A stretch of DNA of 64,000 nucleotides from Alitabrizicola rongguiensis (GTDB lineage: Bacteria; Pseudomonadota; Alphaproteobacteria; Rhodobacterales; Rhodobacteraceae), in assembly GCF_021491355.1 (NCBI RefSeq), contig NZ_JAKENF010000002.1, positions 186,001 to 250,000 on the forward strand, read 5' to 3'. A program made the translations under genes and the position numbers. The notes under the pieces were generated by a model. The model saw only the letters and a list, made by a program, of their open reading frames with translations. It searched no databases and was not told where the DNA came from. Positions 45,410 to 54,176 of the stretch are shown here, in pieces (within the stretch, counting starts at the first letter, position 1; each line of letters opens with the position of its first letter).

Positions 45410-46855
45410 ATGGACACCAAAGCTGACACCATCGATACCGCGCTTCTGGTCGGCGGCCGCTTCGAGCCGGGCCAGGAGGCACTCGAGCCGATCCTCAACC
45501 CCCGGACCGGCGGGCTGATCCTGGAACTGGCCGAGGCGTCGACCGCCCAGGTCGACCGCGCCGTCGCCGCCGCCCGCAAGGCCTTCGAGAGCTGGTCGCG
45601 GACTACCCCAGCCGAACGCTCGGCCGCGCTTCTGCGGATTGCCGACCGGGTCGAGGCCGAGACGACCGGATTTGCCGCACTCGAGGCGCTGAACTGTGGC
45701 AAGCCGATCAATGCGGCCCGCAATGACGAGATCCCGGCGATCGTGGATTGCTATCGTTTCTTCGCGGGGGCGGTGCGCTGCCAGCACGGGGCGGTCGCGG
45801 GCGAATACCTTGCGGGTCATACCAGCATGATCCGGCGCGACCCGATCGGCGTGGTCGCCTCCATCGCGCCGTGGAACTATCCGCTGATGATGATGGCCTG
45901 GAAACTCGCCCCGGCCATCGGCGGCGGCAACTGCGTGGTGTTCAAGCCAAGCGAGCAGACGCCGCTGACCGCGATCAAGATGGCGCGCATCCTGGCCGAG
46001 GAACTCCCCGAGGGCGTGGTCTCGGTCATCGCCGGGCGCGGCCAGACGGTGGGCAGCTACCTCATCAACCATCCGGGCGTGGACATGATCAGCCTGACGG
46101 GCGACGTGGCCACCGGCAAGAAGATGCTCGACGCCGCCGCCAAGACGGTAAAGCGCACCCATCTGGAACTGGGAGGCAAGGCCCCGGTCGTGGTGTTCGA
46201 CGATGCAGATGTCGGCGAGGTGGTAGAGGGGCTGCGCGCCTTCGGCTATTACAATGCCGGGCAGGACTGCACCGCGGCCTGCCGGATCTATGCCGGCAAG
46301 AAGGTCTACGACAAGCTGGTGGCCGACCTGTCCTCGGCCGTGTCCTCGATCGTGCTTGGACGCGAGGATGACACCGAGAACGAGATCGGGCCGCTGATCT
46401 CGCTCCGCCAGCGCGACCGGGTGGCGAGCTTCGTCGAACGGGCGCGGGAACTGCCACATGTCGAGGTGACGGCGGGCGGCACGCGGATGGACGAGGGGTT
46501 CTACTACAGACCCACGGTCATCGCCGGAGCCCGGCAGGACGATGAGATCGTCCGGCGCGAGGTTTTCGGGCCGGTCGTCTCTATCACTCCCTTCTCGGAT
46601 GTGGATCAGGCGGTCGACTGGGCCAATGACAGCGACTATGGGCTTGCATCGAGCGTCTGGACGAGGGACGTGGGCCGGGCGATGGCGACCGCGGCGCGGC
46701 TGCGCTATGGCTGCACCTGGATCAACACCCATTTCATGCTGGTCAACGAGATGCCGCATGGCGGGATCAAGCAATCTGGCTATGGCAAGGACATGAGCGC
46801 CTATGCGCTGGAGGACTACACCTTCGTCCGGCATGTGATGGTCAAGCACGGCTGA
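45410..46855 (+). CDS. patD: Gamma-aminobutyraldehyde dehydrogenase
   Basis: An NAD-dependent aldehyde dehydrogenase of 481 residues resembling E. coli PatD (YdcW), which oxidises 4-aminobutanal from putrescine breakdown to GABA. The nucleophile is Cys287 in [17 protein letters not shown], a phrase close to PatD, and the catalytic Glu253 is in [38 protein letters not shown] is the cofactor region. Two starts are possible: ATG 45392, overlapping the permease stop, or ATG 45410 with GGGAG upstream. A putrescine transaminase gene, the preceding step, is not in the window. Confidence 0.88.
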   Translation: MDTKADTIDTALLVGGRFEPGQEALEPILNPRTGGLILELAEASTAQVDRAVAAARKAFESWSRTTPAERSAALLRIADRVEAETTGFAALEALNCGKPINAARNDEIPAIVDCYRFFAGAVRCQHGAVAGEYLAGHTSMIRRDPIGVVASIAPWNYPLMMMAWKLAPAIGGGNCVVFKPSEQTPLTAIKMARILAEELPEGVVSVIAGRGQTVGSYLINHPGVDMISLTGDVATGKKMLDAAAKTVKRTHLELGGKAPVVVFDDADVGEVVEGLRAFGYYNAGQDCTAACRIYAGKKVYDKLVADLSSAVSSIVLGREDDTENEIGPLISLRQRDRVASFVERARELPHVEVTAGGTRMDEGFYYRPTVIAGARQDDEIVRREVFGPVVSITPFSDVDQAVDWANDSDYGLASSVWTRDVGRAMATAARLRYGCTWINTHFMLVNEMPHGGIKQSGYGKDMSAYALEDYTFVRHVMVKHG

Positions 46856-46882
46856 AGGCGGCGCCCGCGGGCAAGCGCTGGA

Positions 46883-46903
46883 GCGGGGGCTGTCTGCCCC
46901 CGC
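46883..46903 (+). terminator. Terminator-like hairpin after patD
   Basis: GCGGGGGC (46883-46890) and GCCCCCGC (46896-46903) form a perfect 8-bp stem with loop TGTCT, 27 bases after the patD stop. It is followed by the ATATTTG motif, not a true T-run. Confidence 0.6.
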
Positions 46904-46932
46904 ACCCCCGAGGATATTTGGAAACAGAAGAG
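46904..46932 (+). repeat. CCCCCGAGGATATTTG-type intergenic motif
   Basis: ACCCCCGAGGATATTTGG, then AAACAGAAGAGG, follows the hairpin. Motifs of this form after GC hairpins recur between genes in Rhodobacteraceae chromosomes as I recall, so this is probably a copy of a dispersed element. Only one copy was noticed in this window. Confidence 0.4.
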
Positions 46933-47102
46933 GAAGGTTTGGGTAAGAAATCCTCTCACCATTTGTGAGGAAGTCATCATATCCACCTGATGCCATGTAT
47001 TAATAGCGTGAACCTGGACTCAGGCCGACGGCGCTCGGTCGGGTTGGCGCATCTTAACCCTCACGACGCAGGATCGGGGCATTCGAAGTCGGAGGAAGCC
47101 CC

Positions 47103-48617
47103 ATGTCCGAGGTCTCGGCGGTTCTTGCCCTGCCCTATATCCAGCCCGCCCAGGCGCAGAAGCATGTGACTCATAACGAGGCGCTGCGGGTGCTCGACGT
47201 CATCGTCCAGCTGGCCGTTCTGAGCCGCAGCCTGACGGCCCCACCGGCGGAGCCGGCCCCCGGAGAGCGCCACATCGTTGGAGAGGCGGCAACCGGAGCC
47301 TGGGCCGGACAGGACGGGAAGATCGCCGTCTTCGATATCGAGGGCTGGGTGTTCTTCGCCCCGCTGCCCGGCTGGCGGGCCGAGGTTCTGGACGATGGGG
47401 CCAGCGCCGTGTTCGACGGCAGCGCCTGGACAACGCGCGGCGTGCCGCTGTCGGTCGATCGGCTGGGCATCAATACCAGTCCGGATGGCACGAACCGGTT
47501 TGCCGTTGCCTCTGCCGCGACGCTTCTCACCCATGAAGGCGCCGGGCACCAGCTGAAAGTCAACAAGGCGACCGTTACGGATACGGCAAGCCTCTTGTTC
47601 CAGACCGGGTTCTCAGGCCGGGCCGAGATGGGCCTGGCCGGCAATGACGACTTCTCGATCAAGGTTTCGTCGAATGGAACGGCCTTTGCCGAGGGCCTGC
47701 GGGTGGGCGCAGGCGGCGCCGTGAGCCTGCCCGGCGGGGCGCTCTTGCCCGATGGCACGGCGGCATTGCCGGGGCTACGCTTTGCCGCCGATGTTGATAC
47801 CGGCCTGGCTCGGCCCGGGGTGGATCAGATCGGACTGGTCGCCGGGGGCGTGCAGCGGGCGCTTCTGTCGGGGTCTGCCCTGCAACTGGACGTGCCTTTG
47901 GCTGGGACTGCGGTAAGCTCGGGCAGCCATGATGCGACAGCGGGGCGCGTCGCTCGGGTGTTTGCAGCGGGCGGGATCTTCGGCCTTGGCGTGGCGCAGG
48001 GGCAGTCGCTCGGGGCGGCGGTTGCGGATGCGGCGGCGGTGACGGTCTCTGGGTTCTATCGGACAGACATAGCGACGGCGAACCTGCCGATCTCGGCGGC
48101 GTCGGGTTTGCTCGAGGTGTTCCACGGCGCGGGCGGGGACAGCGTCCAGCAGCGCTGGACCGCGACCTCCGCCGATGCCGCGATGCGGACCTGGCTGCGA
48201 CGATCCTCCGGCGGCACCTGGACTGGCTGGTCGCTGGTCATGACACAGTCAACGATGGTGGGGACGGTAAGCCAGAGCGGAGGTCTTCCGACCGGCGCGG
48301 CGATCGAGCGCGGCAGCAACGCCAACGGCGAGTATACGCGCTTTGCCGACGGCACCCAGATCTGCACGATCGCGGGACTGTCGGTTTCGAACGCCTCGAC
48401 GGCGACAGGTGCGCTCTACCGTTCGGGCAGCGTCTTCTGGAGCTACCCGGCCTCTTTTAGCGCGCTGCCGGTTGTGAAAGGCGAAGTCGATGATAGCGAT
48501 GCCTGGGCGGTGGGAGGCACGCCGACGCTGACGCAGATGGGTTTTCGGGCGGTTTCCGCCGTCTCAAAGTCAACGGCGCTGTCAATCCGGGCATTGGCGA
48601 TCGGCCGCTGGTTCTGA
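47103..48617 (+). CDS. DUF2793 / pyocin-knob tail-fibre-like protein
   Basis: A 504-residue protein of phage-like design. Residues 1-110 fit DUF2793 (LPYIQPAQAQKHVTHNEALRVLD, then GRDGKIAVF-like and GWVFFAPLPGWRAEV). The middle is Gly/Ala-rich with beta-repeat character (GLRVGAGGAVSLPGGALLPDG). Around 330-380 lies a pyocin-knob-like domain (SGFYRTDIATANLPISAA, VQQRWTATSADAAMRTWLRR, GTWTGWSLVM), and the end (NGEYTRFADGTQICTI) recalls tail-fibre tips. It likely binds a surface polysaccharide. No phage head or tail genes flank it. GGAGG lies 8 bases before the ATG. rmlC follows 80 bases later. Confidence 0.78.
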   Translation: MSEVSAVLALPYIQPAQAQKHVTHNEALRVLDVIVQLAVLSRSLTAPPAEPAPGERHIVGEAATGAWAGQDGKIAVFDIEGWVFFAPLPGWRAEVLDDGASAVFDGSAWTTRGVPLSVDRLGINTSPDGTNRFAVASAATLLTHEGAGHQLKVNKATVTDTASLLFQTGFSGRAEMGLAGNDDFSIKVSSNGTAFAEGLRVGAGGAVSLPGGALLPDGTAALPGLRFAADVDTGLARPGVDQIGLVAGGVQRALLSGSALQLDVPLAGTAVSSGSHDATAGRVARVFAAGGIFGLGVAQGQSLGAAVADAAAVTVSGFYRTDIATANLPISAASGLLEVFHGAGGDSVQQRWTATSADAAMRTWLRRSSGGTWTGWSLVMTQSTMVGTVSQSGGLPTGAAIERGSNANGEYTRFADGTQICTIAGLSVSNASTATGALYRSGSVFWSYPASFSALPVVKGEVDDSDAWAVGGTPTLTQMGFRAVSAVSKSTALSIRALAIGRWF

Positions 48618-48697
48618 TCGCGGATTGCCCAAATGCCGTCGTGACACTGCCATGCTGAATTGCTATCTCCGCGAAGGTTCTAGAGAAAGGAGCCTTC

Positions 48698-49258
48698 GTG
48701 GAGATCGAACAGACGAGCCTTCCGGGCGTCCTGATCCTGACGCCGCGCCGGTTCGGTGACCAGAGAGGCTACTTCAGCGAAAGCTGGAACAAGCTGACGC
48801 ATGCCCAGCACGGGCTGACCTATGACTTCGTTCAGGACAACCATTCGCTCTCTGCCCAGGTCGGCACGGTTCGGGGGCTGCATTTCCAGCGCCCACCCCA
48901 TGCTCAAGCCAAGCTGGTCAGGTGCGGCCGGGGGCGGCTGTTCGACGTGGCGGTGGATATCCGCAAAGGCAGCCCGACCTATGGCAAATGGCTCGGTGTC
49001 GAGTTGAGCGCCGAGAACGGCCGGCAACTGCTGATCCCCGCCGGCTTTCTGCATGGCTTTGCCACGCGAGAGCCGGATACGGAAATCATCTACAAGTGCA
49101 CCGACTATTATGCGCCGGATTGTGACGGCGCGGTGCGCTATGACGATCCGGCGATCGGGATCGACTGGGGCCTGACCGGCGAGGCGGTGCTGAGCGCCAA
49201 GGATATGAATGCGCCACTGCTTGCGGAAATCGGCAGCCCGTTCGTTTTTGAAGGATAG
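48698..49258 (+). CDS. rmlC: dTDP-4-dehydrorhamnose 3,5-epimerase
   Basis: RmlC epimerises dTDP-4-keto-6-deoxyglucose at C3 and C5, the third step of dTDP-L-rhamnose synthesis. The 186-residue cupin has [13 protein letters not shown], the catalytic His62 and Lys72 region ([19 protein letters not shown]) and the tyrosine-containing [12 protein letters not shown]. The start is GTG at 48698 with a strong AAAGGAG 6 bases upstream. It opens the compact rmlC-rmlB-rmlD-rmlA series. Confidence 0.95.
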   Translation: MEIEQTSLPGVLILTPRRFGDQRGYFSESWNKLTHAQHGLTYDFVQDNHSLSAQVGTVRGLHFQRPPHAQAKLVRCGRGRLFDVAVDIRKGSPTYGKWLGVELSAENGRQLLIPAGFLHGFATREPDTEIIYKCTDYYAPDCDGAVRYDDPAIGIDWGLTGEAVLSAKDMNAPLLAEIGSPFVFEG

Positions 49259-49262
49259 ACCG

Positions 49263-50303
49263 ATGAAGATTCTCGTGACCGGCGGGGCCGGGTTCATTGG
49301 CTCGGCCGTCGTGCGCCATGCCGTGCGCGCCGGACATTCCGTCATCAATGTCGATGCGCTGACCTATGCCGCAAACCTGGCGAATGTGGCCCCGGTGGCC
49401 AACAGCCCGCTTTACATTTTCGAACAGGTTGACATTCGGGACCGGGCCGAATTGGACCGGCTCTTTGCAGAATATCAACCCGATGCGGTGATGCACCTGG
49501 CCGCCGAGAGCCATGTCGACCGGTCGATCGATGGGCCGGGCGATTTCATCGAGACGAACATCACCGGCACGTTCAACATGCTTGAAGCCGCCCGCGCATA
49601 CTGGGTGCGCAAGGGCAAACCAGAGGACTTCCGGTTTCACCACATCTCGACCGACGAGGTGTATGGCACTTTGGGAGAGACGGGCCAGTTCACCGAGGAA
49701 ACGCCTTACGCGCCGAACTCGCCCTACTCTGCCTCGAAGGCGGCGAGCGACCACCTGGTGCGGGCCTGGCACGAGACCTATGGTCTGCCGGTCCTGGTGA
49801 CGAACTGCTCGAACAACTACGGGCCCTATCATTTCCCCGAAAAGCTGATCCCGGTGGTGATCCTGAAGGCGCTGGCCGGAGAACCGATCCCGGTCTACGG
49901 CAAGGGCGAGAACGTGCGCGACTGGCTCTATGTCGAGGACCATGCCGATGCGCTGCTGACCGTGGTCGAGAAGGGCGAGGTCGGGCGGACCTACAATATC
50001 GGCGGCGAGAACGAGCGCACGAACATCGCGCTGGTGCGGACGATCTGCGACATCCTAGATGCGAAGCGGCCCAAGGCCGCGCCTTATGCCGACCAGATCA
50101 CCTTTGTTGCGGACCGCCCCGGCCACGACCTGCGCTATGCGATCGACCCGACGCGCATCCGCGAAGAACTTGGATGGCGCCCGTCTGTCACGGTCGAGGA
50201 AGGGCTGGAGCGGACGGTGCAGTGGTATCTCGACAACGAGGACTGGTGGCGGCCGCTGCTGGAGCGCAAGGGCGTCGGGCAGCGGCTGGGAGTGAAGGCC
50301 TGA
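49263..50303 (+). CDS. rmlB: dTDP-glucose 4,6-dehydratase
   Basis: RmlB makes dTDP-4-keto-6-deoxyglucose, the branch point for both rhamnose (RmlC/D) and the 3-amino sugar route (FdtA/B). The 346-residue SDR enzyme has TGGAGFIG (6-13), the STDEVYG segment with Asp131-Glu132, and the catalytic YSASK (Tyr155, Lys159). ATG at 49263 follows AAGGATAGACCG; codons further upstream overlap rmlC. It is 4 bases after rmlC. Confidence 0.96.
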   Translation: MKILVTGGAGFIGSAVVRHAVRAGHSVINVDALTYAANLANVAPVANSPLYIFEQVDIRDRAELDRLFAEYQPDAVMHLAAESHVDRSIDGPGDFIETNITGTFNMLEAARAYWVRKGKPEDFRFHHISTDEVYGTLGETGQFTEETPYAPNSPYSASKAASDHLVRAWHETYGLPVLVTNCSNNYGPYHFPEKLIPVVILKALAGEPIPVYGKGENVRDWLYVEDHADALLTVVEKGEVGRTYNIGGENERTNIALVRTICDILDAKRPKAAPYADQITFVADRPGHDLRYAIDPTRIREELGWRPSVTVEEGLERTVQWYLDNEDWWRPLLERKGVGQRLGVKA

Positions 50304-50324
50304 GCCCGTAACAGTTGCGGGATT

Positions 50325-50336
50325 GCAAAGCTTTGC
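50325..50336. promoter_or_regulatory. 12-bp perfect palindrome between rmlB and rmlD
   Basis: GCAAAGCTTTGC is self-complementary and lies in the 102-base gap between rmlB and rmlD, the only sizeable gap in the rml series. It could be an operator for an internal promoter; no -35/-10 pair was recognised. Confidence 0.3.
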
Positions 50337-50405
50337 CCAACAATTGCCTGACCGGCATCGCATTCTGGAGCGAAGGCCTGCGGACGTATTCGAGAAGGGC
50401 GGTAC

Positions 50406-51257
50406 ATGAAACTTCTTGTGTTCGGTGCGACGGGCCAGGTGGCGCGGGAGCTGCAGCGGCTTGAGCCGGACGCGACCTATCTTTCGCGCGCCGAGGCCGA
50501 TCTGACGGATCCCACGGCCTGCGGGGCTGCGATCGCGGCTTCGGATGCCGAGGCAGTGATCAACGCGGCGGCCTGGACTGCGGTGGACAAGGCCGAGGCC
50601 GAGGAAGCGGCGGCGCGGATCGTGAACTGCGATGCGCCGGGGGCGATGGCGCGGGCGGCGGCGAAGAAGGGCGTGCCGTTCCTGCATGTCTCGACCGATT
50701 ACGTCTTTGACGGATCGGGGACGCGGCCCTGGCATCCGGATGATCCGACCGGGCCGCTTGGCGCCTATGGCCGGTCCAAACTGGCAGGCGAGCGGGAAGT
50801 TCACGCGGCTGGTGGGCGGTTCGTGATCCTGCGCACCTCCTGGGTGTTTTCGGCGCATGGGACGAACTTCGTGAAGAACATGCTGCGGCTGGCGCAGTCG
50901 CGCGACACGCTTACGGTGGTCTCGGATCAGCTCGGCGGGCCGACAGCGGCGGTCGACATCGCGGCGACGCTGCTTGACATGGCGCGGCTTCTGCACCGGG
51001 GCGACGGGGCACCGGGAACCTATCACTATTCCGGCGCGCCGGACGTGTCCTGGGCCGACTTCGCGCGCGAAATCTTTCGCCAGGCGGGGAAAGCGGTGAA
51101 CGTCACCGACATCCCGACCGAAGCCTACCCGACCCCCGCGAAACGCCCGCACAATTCGCGACTCGACTGCCGCACGACGGAACTCATGTTCGGGATCACG
51201 CGGCCGGACTGGCGGGCGAGCCTGCATCGCATTCTTAAGGAAATTGGAGAGATCTGA
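50406..51257 (+). CDS. rmlD: dTDP-4-dehydrorhamnose reductase
   Basis: RmlD reduces dTDP-4-keto-L-rhamnose to dTDP-L-rhamnose with NADPH. The 283-residue SDR protein has FGATGQVARELQ (6-17) for the cofactor, the catalytic YGRSK (Tyr121, Lys125) in GPLGAYGRSKLAGE and the STDYVFDGSG strand. Its ATG at 50406 begins a normal MKLLVFGATG start. The stop is one base from the rmlA GTG start, so these two genes are tightly coupled. Confidence 0.95.
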   Translation: MKLLVFGATGQVARELQRLEPDATYLSRAEADLTDPTACGAAIAASDAEAVINAAAWTAVDKAEAEEAAARIVNCDAPGAMARAAAKKGVPFLHVSTDYVFDGSGTRPWHPDDPTGPLGAYGRSKLAGEREVHAAGGRFVILRTSWVFSAHGTNFVKNMLRLAQSRDTLTVVSDQLGGPTAAVDIAATLLDMARLLHRGDGAPGTYHYSGAPDVSWADFAREIFRQAGKAVNVTDIPTEAYPTPAKRPHNSRLDCRTTELMFGITRPDWRASLHRILKEIGEI

Positions 51258-51258
51258 C

Positions 51259-52137
51259 GTGACTGCGCGCAAGGGCATCATTCTGGCCGGCGGGTCCGGC
51301 ACACGGCTTTACCCGATCACGGTGGCGGTTTCGAAGCAGCTGCTGCCAATCTACGACAAGCCGATGATCTATTATCCGCTCTCGGTGCTGATGCTGGCGG
51401 GCATCCGCGAGATCGCGATCATCACCACGCCGCAGGATGCCGATCAGTTCAAGCGCGCTCTTGGCGACGGCAGCCAATGGGGTCTGAGCTTTACCTTCAT
51501 CCAGCAGCCCTCGCCCGACGGGCTGGCGCAGGCCTATTTGCTGGCCGAGGATTTCCTGGCGGGCGCCCCGTCGGCCATGGTGCTGGGAGACAACATCTTT
51601 TACGGCCACGGCCTGCCTGAATTGCTGGCCGCTGCCGACAAGCAGACCACCGGCGGGACGGTGTTCGGCTATCAGGTCGCCGACCCGGAACGCTATGGCG
51701 TGGTTGCCTTCGGCGCGGATGGGCAGGTGACCTCGATCATCGAAAAGCCGAAGGTTCCGCCGTCGAACTTTGCCGTGACCGGGCTTTATTTCCTCGACGG
51801 TTCGGCGCCGGAGCGGGCGAAGACGGTCAAGCCCTCCGAAAGGGGCGAACTCGAGATCACCACGCTTCTGGAGATGTATCTGGCCGATGGCCAGCTGTCA
51901 GTGCAGCGGATGGGGCGCGGCTATGCCTGGCTCGATACCGGGACCCATGCCAGCCTTCTTGATGCCGGGAATTTCGTGCGCACGCTGGAGGACCGGCAGG
52001 GTCTGCAATCGGGATGCCCCGAAGAGATCGCTTTCCAGATGGGCTGGATCAGCAAGGCGCATCTTCTGGAAATGGCCGAGGCTTACCGCAAGAACGATTA
52101 CGGCGCCTATCTGAAGAAGGTGGCGGAGCGGGGCTGA
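51259..52137 (+). CDS. rmlA: Glucose-1-phosphate thymidylyltransferase
   Basis: RmlA makes dTDP-glucose from glucose-1-phosphate and dTTP, the entry step for all dTDP sugars in this window. The 292-residue enzyme has GIILAGGSGTRLYPITVAVSKQ, LGDNIFYGHGL and SIIEKPKVPPSNFAVTGLYF. The start is GTG at 51259 with TTGGAG about 10 bases upstream; the TTG at 51244 is not needed. The stop codon lies in the loop of a terminator-like hairpin. Confidence 0.95.
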   Translation: MTARKGIILAGGSGTRLYPITVAVSKQLLPIYDKPMIYYPLSVLMLAGIREIAIITTPQDADQFKRALGDGSQWGLSFTFIQQPSPDGLAQAYLLAEDFLAGAPSAMVLGDNIFYGHGLPELLAAADKQTTGGTVFGYQVADPERYGVVAFGADGQVTSIIEKPKVPPSNFAVTGLYFLDGSAPERAKTVKPSERGELEITTLLEMYLADGQLSVQRMGRGYAWLDTGTHASLLDAGNFVRTLEDRQGLQSGCPEEIAFQMGWISKAHLLEMAEAYRKNDYGAYLKKVAERG

Positions 52138-52147
52138 GAGCCCCGCT
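52127..52147. terminator. Bidirectional terminator-like hairpin over the rmlA stop codon
   Basis: AGCGGGGC (52127-52134) and GCCCCGCT (52140-52147) form an 8-bp stem with loop TGAGA that contains the rmlA TGA. It also lies about 16 bases past the stop of the convergent cytochrome gene, so it can serve both directions. Confidence 0.5.
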
Positions 52148-52163
52148 TGCCGCGGCCTGAGGA

Positions 52164-54092
52164 CTATTGCCCGCCAAGCGCCATGAGTTGCGGATTGCCG
52201 GGATTGGCAGCCAGCGCCTGCTGCAGGGACTGCTGCGCCCCCGCCTGATCGCCGAGCGCCGCCTGAATGCGGATCACCATCGACCAGGCATCGACCAGTT
52301 GCGGATCGAGGCTGGCCGCCGTCTGGAATGCCTGCACGGCTAGCGGATAGTTGCGCATCTGCAATGCAGCTCCGCCGATCTGCAGATGGGTTTCCGGGAA
52401 GTCGGTGCGGGTGCGAAGCGCCTGCTGCCATTCCGCAATAGCCTTCCCAAGAGCCTCGGCTTGCGGCGATCCGGGAGCGGGTTGGGCGTCAAGGAGTGCC
52501 TTGGCCGCCGCTTCGCGGACCGAGCGCGACGGATCAGACAGAACCGGCGCGAGCACATTCAGGCGTTGATCGGGAGGCAGGACGCCAAGCGCGCCCGCCG
52601 CAGCCGCCCGGACCAGCGGATCGGGATCGGTCAGGAGTGCCTCGACCCGGGAAGCAGAGGCGGCGTGCCCCGCCTGCCCCAGAAGCTCGATCGCCGAGGC
52701 GCGGACGATGCCGGGACCGTCCGGCCATTCGGCGAGCGCCAGCAGCGCCTGCACCTGCCTCGTCGGATCGGTCTGTGCGGCGGCGAGGGTGGTGCCGTAA
52801 TGCGGCCCGCGATGCGTGCTGTCGGGGAACCAGGCGGCGATCTGCTCGGCCGCCCAAGCCGCGTCCTTGTCGGTATGGCAGGCAGTGCAGGTGTCGGGCG
52901 CGCCGGTCTGGGTCGAAAGATCAGGGCGCGGGATGCGGAAGCTGTGATCGCGGCGCGTGTCTATGCCCATGTAGGTGCGCTCGATCATATGGCAGGAAAC
53001 GCATTGCGCGCCCGCGCTGCCTTCCGGGTGATGGGTATGTTCCGGCCCGTCGAAAACCTTGAGCGGGAGTGTCGGGAAGCGCGGGTTTCCGGCGGCGGAA
53101 TGGCACTGTGTGCAGACGCCATTGCCTTCGACCTTCAGCGCCATCGTATGGGGGTCGTGGCAATCGGTGCAGCGCACGCCCTTGGCGAACATTTTCGACT
53201 GCAGGAAGGATCCGCCCTCGTACACCTCATCAAGGATCTGGCCATCCGGGAAGTAGGTGCCGGGGCGCAGAAGCGACAGCGTATAGACGTCGTGGTAATC
53301 GGTGCCGGGCAGCATGTTGCCGTCGATCATCGCCTCGCGCCGCGAATGGCAGGCCATGCACTGGCCGACCTCTGCCTTCTGGCTGGTCAGATCGACTGTG
53401 AGGCCAAGCGCGGTCAGGTCCTTGGCGAGTTGGGTCGCGTCTGGCTTCTCGGCCCAGGCGATATGGGTCGATCCGGGGCCATGGCAGGCCTCGCAGCCGA
53501 CGCCGATCTCGGACATCTTCGGCGCATAGGTGCGGGTCGCATCGTCGTAGTTCCGGCTGTACTTCGTCGCGTGACATTCGGCGCAGCGTGCCTCCCAACT
53601 CTTGTAGGGGCCGGTCCAGTGAAAACCGTCGCCGGGCGGCGGGTTCTGGTCGGCAAAGACGGGATACCAACGTTTGCGCTCGACATCCCAGGCGATGTCA
53701 TAGGCCTGGGTCCTCCCCTGTTCCGGCGACAGGAGGTACTGCTGAAGCGGGCGAATCCCGGCCACGCCCACTACCTTGTAAGCCCGTCGCTGACCATCGG
53801 CGCCTTCCGTCTCGATCATGTAGTCAGCGCCCTGACGGAAGAAGCGGCTGATCTGGCCACCATGGTCGAAGGTCACGTCGTTGAAATCGCCGAGAACCGA
53901 GGTTTCCGACGGCTCCATCCAGGCATGGGCGTGGTCGGACGTGGCCCAGTCTGCCGTCGCCTTCTCATGGCAGGTGGCGCAGCTGGCGGAGCCAACATAG
54001 CTGGGCGCGGCAGCATCCTCGGCCAAAAGACGCATCGGCAAAAGGCAGATCAGGGTGATCAGCGCGATGAGGCTGGGTCGGGCGAAACGCAC
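52164..54092 (-). CDS. Octahaem c-type cytochrome with HEAT/TPR-like C-terminus
   Basis: A 642-residue exported protein with a signal peptide (about 1-24, ending RLLA). Eight CxxCH haem sites start at residues 38, 170, 200, 245, 308, 327, 364 and 402. Family phrases such as ARCAECHATKYSRNYD, GVGCEACHGPGSTHIAWA and GVRCTDCHDPHTM resemble cytochrome c554-like multihaem proteins. After 430 the chain turns into HEAT-like repeats (ASRVEALLTDPDPLVRAAAAGALG) and then TPR-like repeats (NYPLAVQAFQTAASLDPQLVDAW). Probably periplasmic electron transfer plus protein binding. GTG start at 54092 with AAGGAA upstream. Confidence 0.85.
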   Translation of the reverse strand: MRFARPSLIALITLICLLPMRLLAEDAAAPSYVGSASCATCHEKATADWATSDHAHAWMEPSETSVLGDFNDVTFDHGGQISRFFRQGADYMIETEGADGQRRAYKVVGVAGIRPLQQYLLSPEQGRTQAYDIAWDVERKRWYPVFADQNPPPGDGFHWTGPYKSWEARCAECHATKYSRNYDDATRTYAPKMSEIGVGCEACHGPGSTHIAWAEKPDATQLAKDLTALGLTVDLTSQKAEVGQCMACHSRREAMIDGNMLPGTDYHDVYTLSLLRPGTYFPDGQILDEVYEGGSFLQSKMFAKGVRCTDCHDPHTMALKVEGNGVCTQCHSAAGNPRFPTLPLKVFDGPEHTHHPEGSAGAQCVSCHMIERTYMGIDTRRDHSFRIPRPDLSTQTGAPDTCTACHTDKDAAWAAEQIAAWFPDSTHRGPHYGTTLAAAQTDPTRQVQALLALAEWPDGPGIVRASAIELLGQAGHAASASRVEALLTDPDPLVRAAAAGALGVLPPDQRLNVLAPVLSDPSRSVREAAAKALLDAQPAPGSPQAEALGKAIAEWQQALRTRTDFPETHLQIGGAALQMRNYPLAVQAFQTAASLDPQLVDAWSMVIRIQAALGDQAGAQQSLQQALAANPGNPQLMALGGQ

Positions 54093-54176
54093 GCCGTGAT
54101 TCCTTGCTGTTCTGGCCTTCGCGCGGCCAGCACGGCGAGAGTCGGGGGCCGCGCGGGCGAAGTCAACGCCAAGTCG

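Noticed and set aside
45350-46996. 548-codon frame antisense to patD
   Set aside because: The patD active-site Cys and Glu are intact and coupled with its operon; the antisense frame has no recognisable domain.
47103-48617. Prophage or full gene transfer agent cluster
   Set aside because: Only a single tail-fibre-like gene is present; no terminase, portal, capsid, tail or lysis gene was seen in the window.
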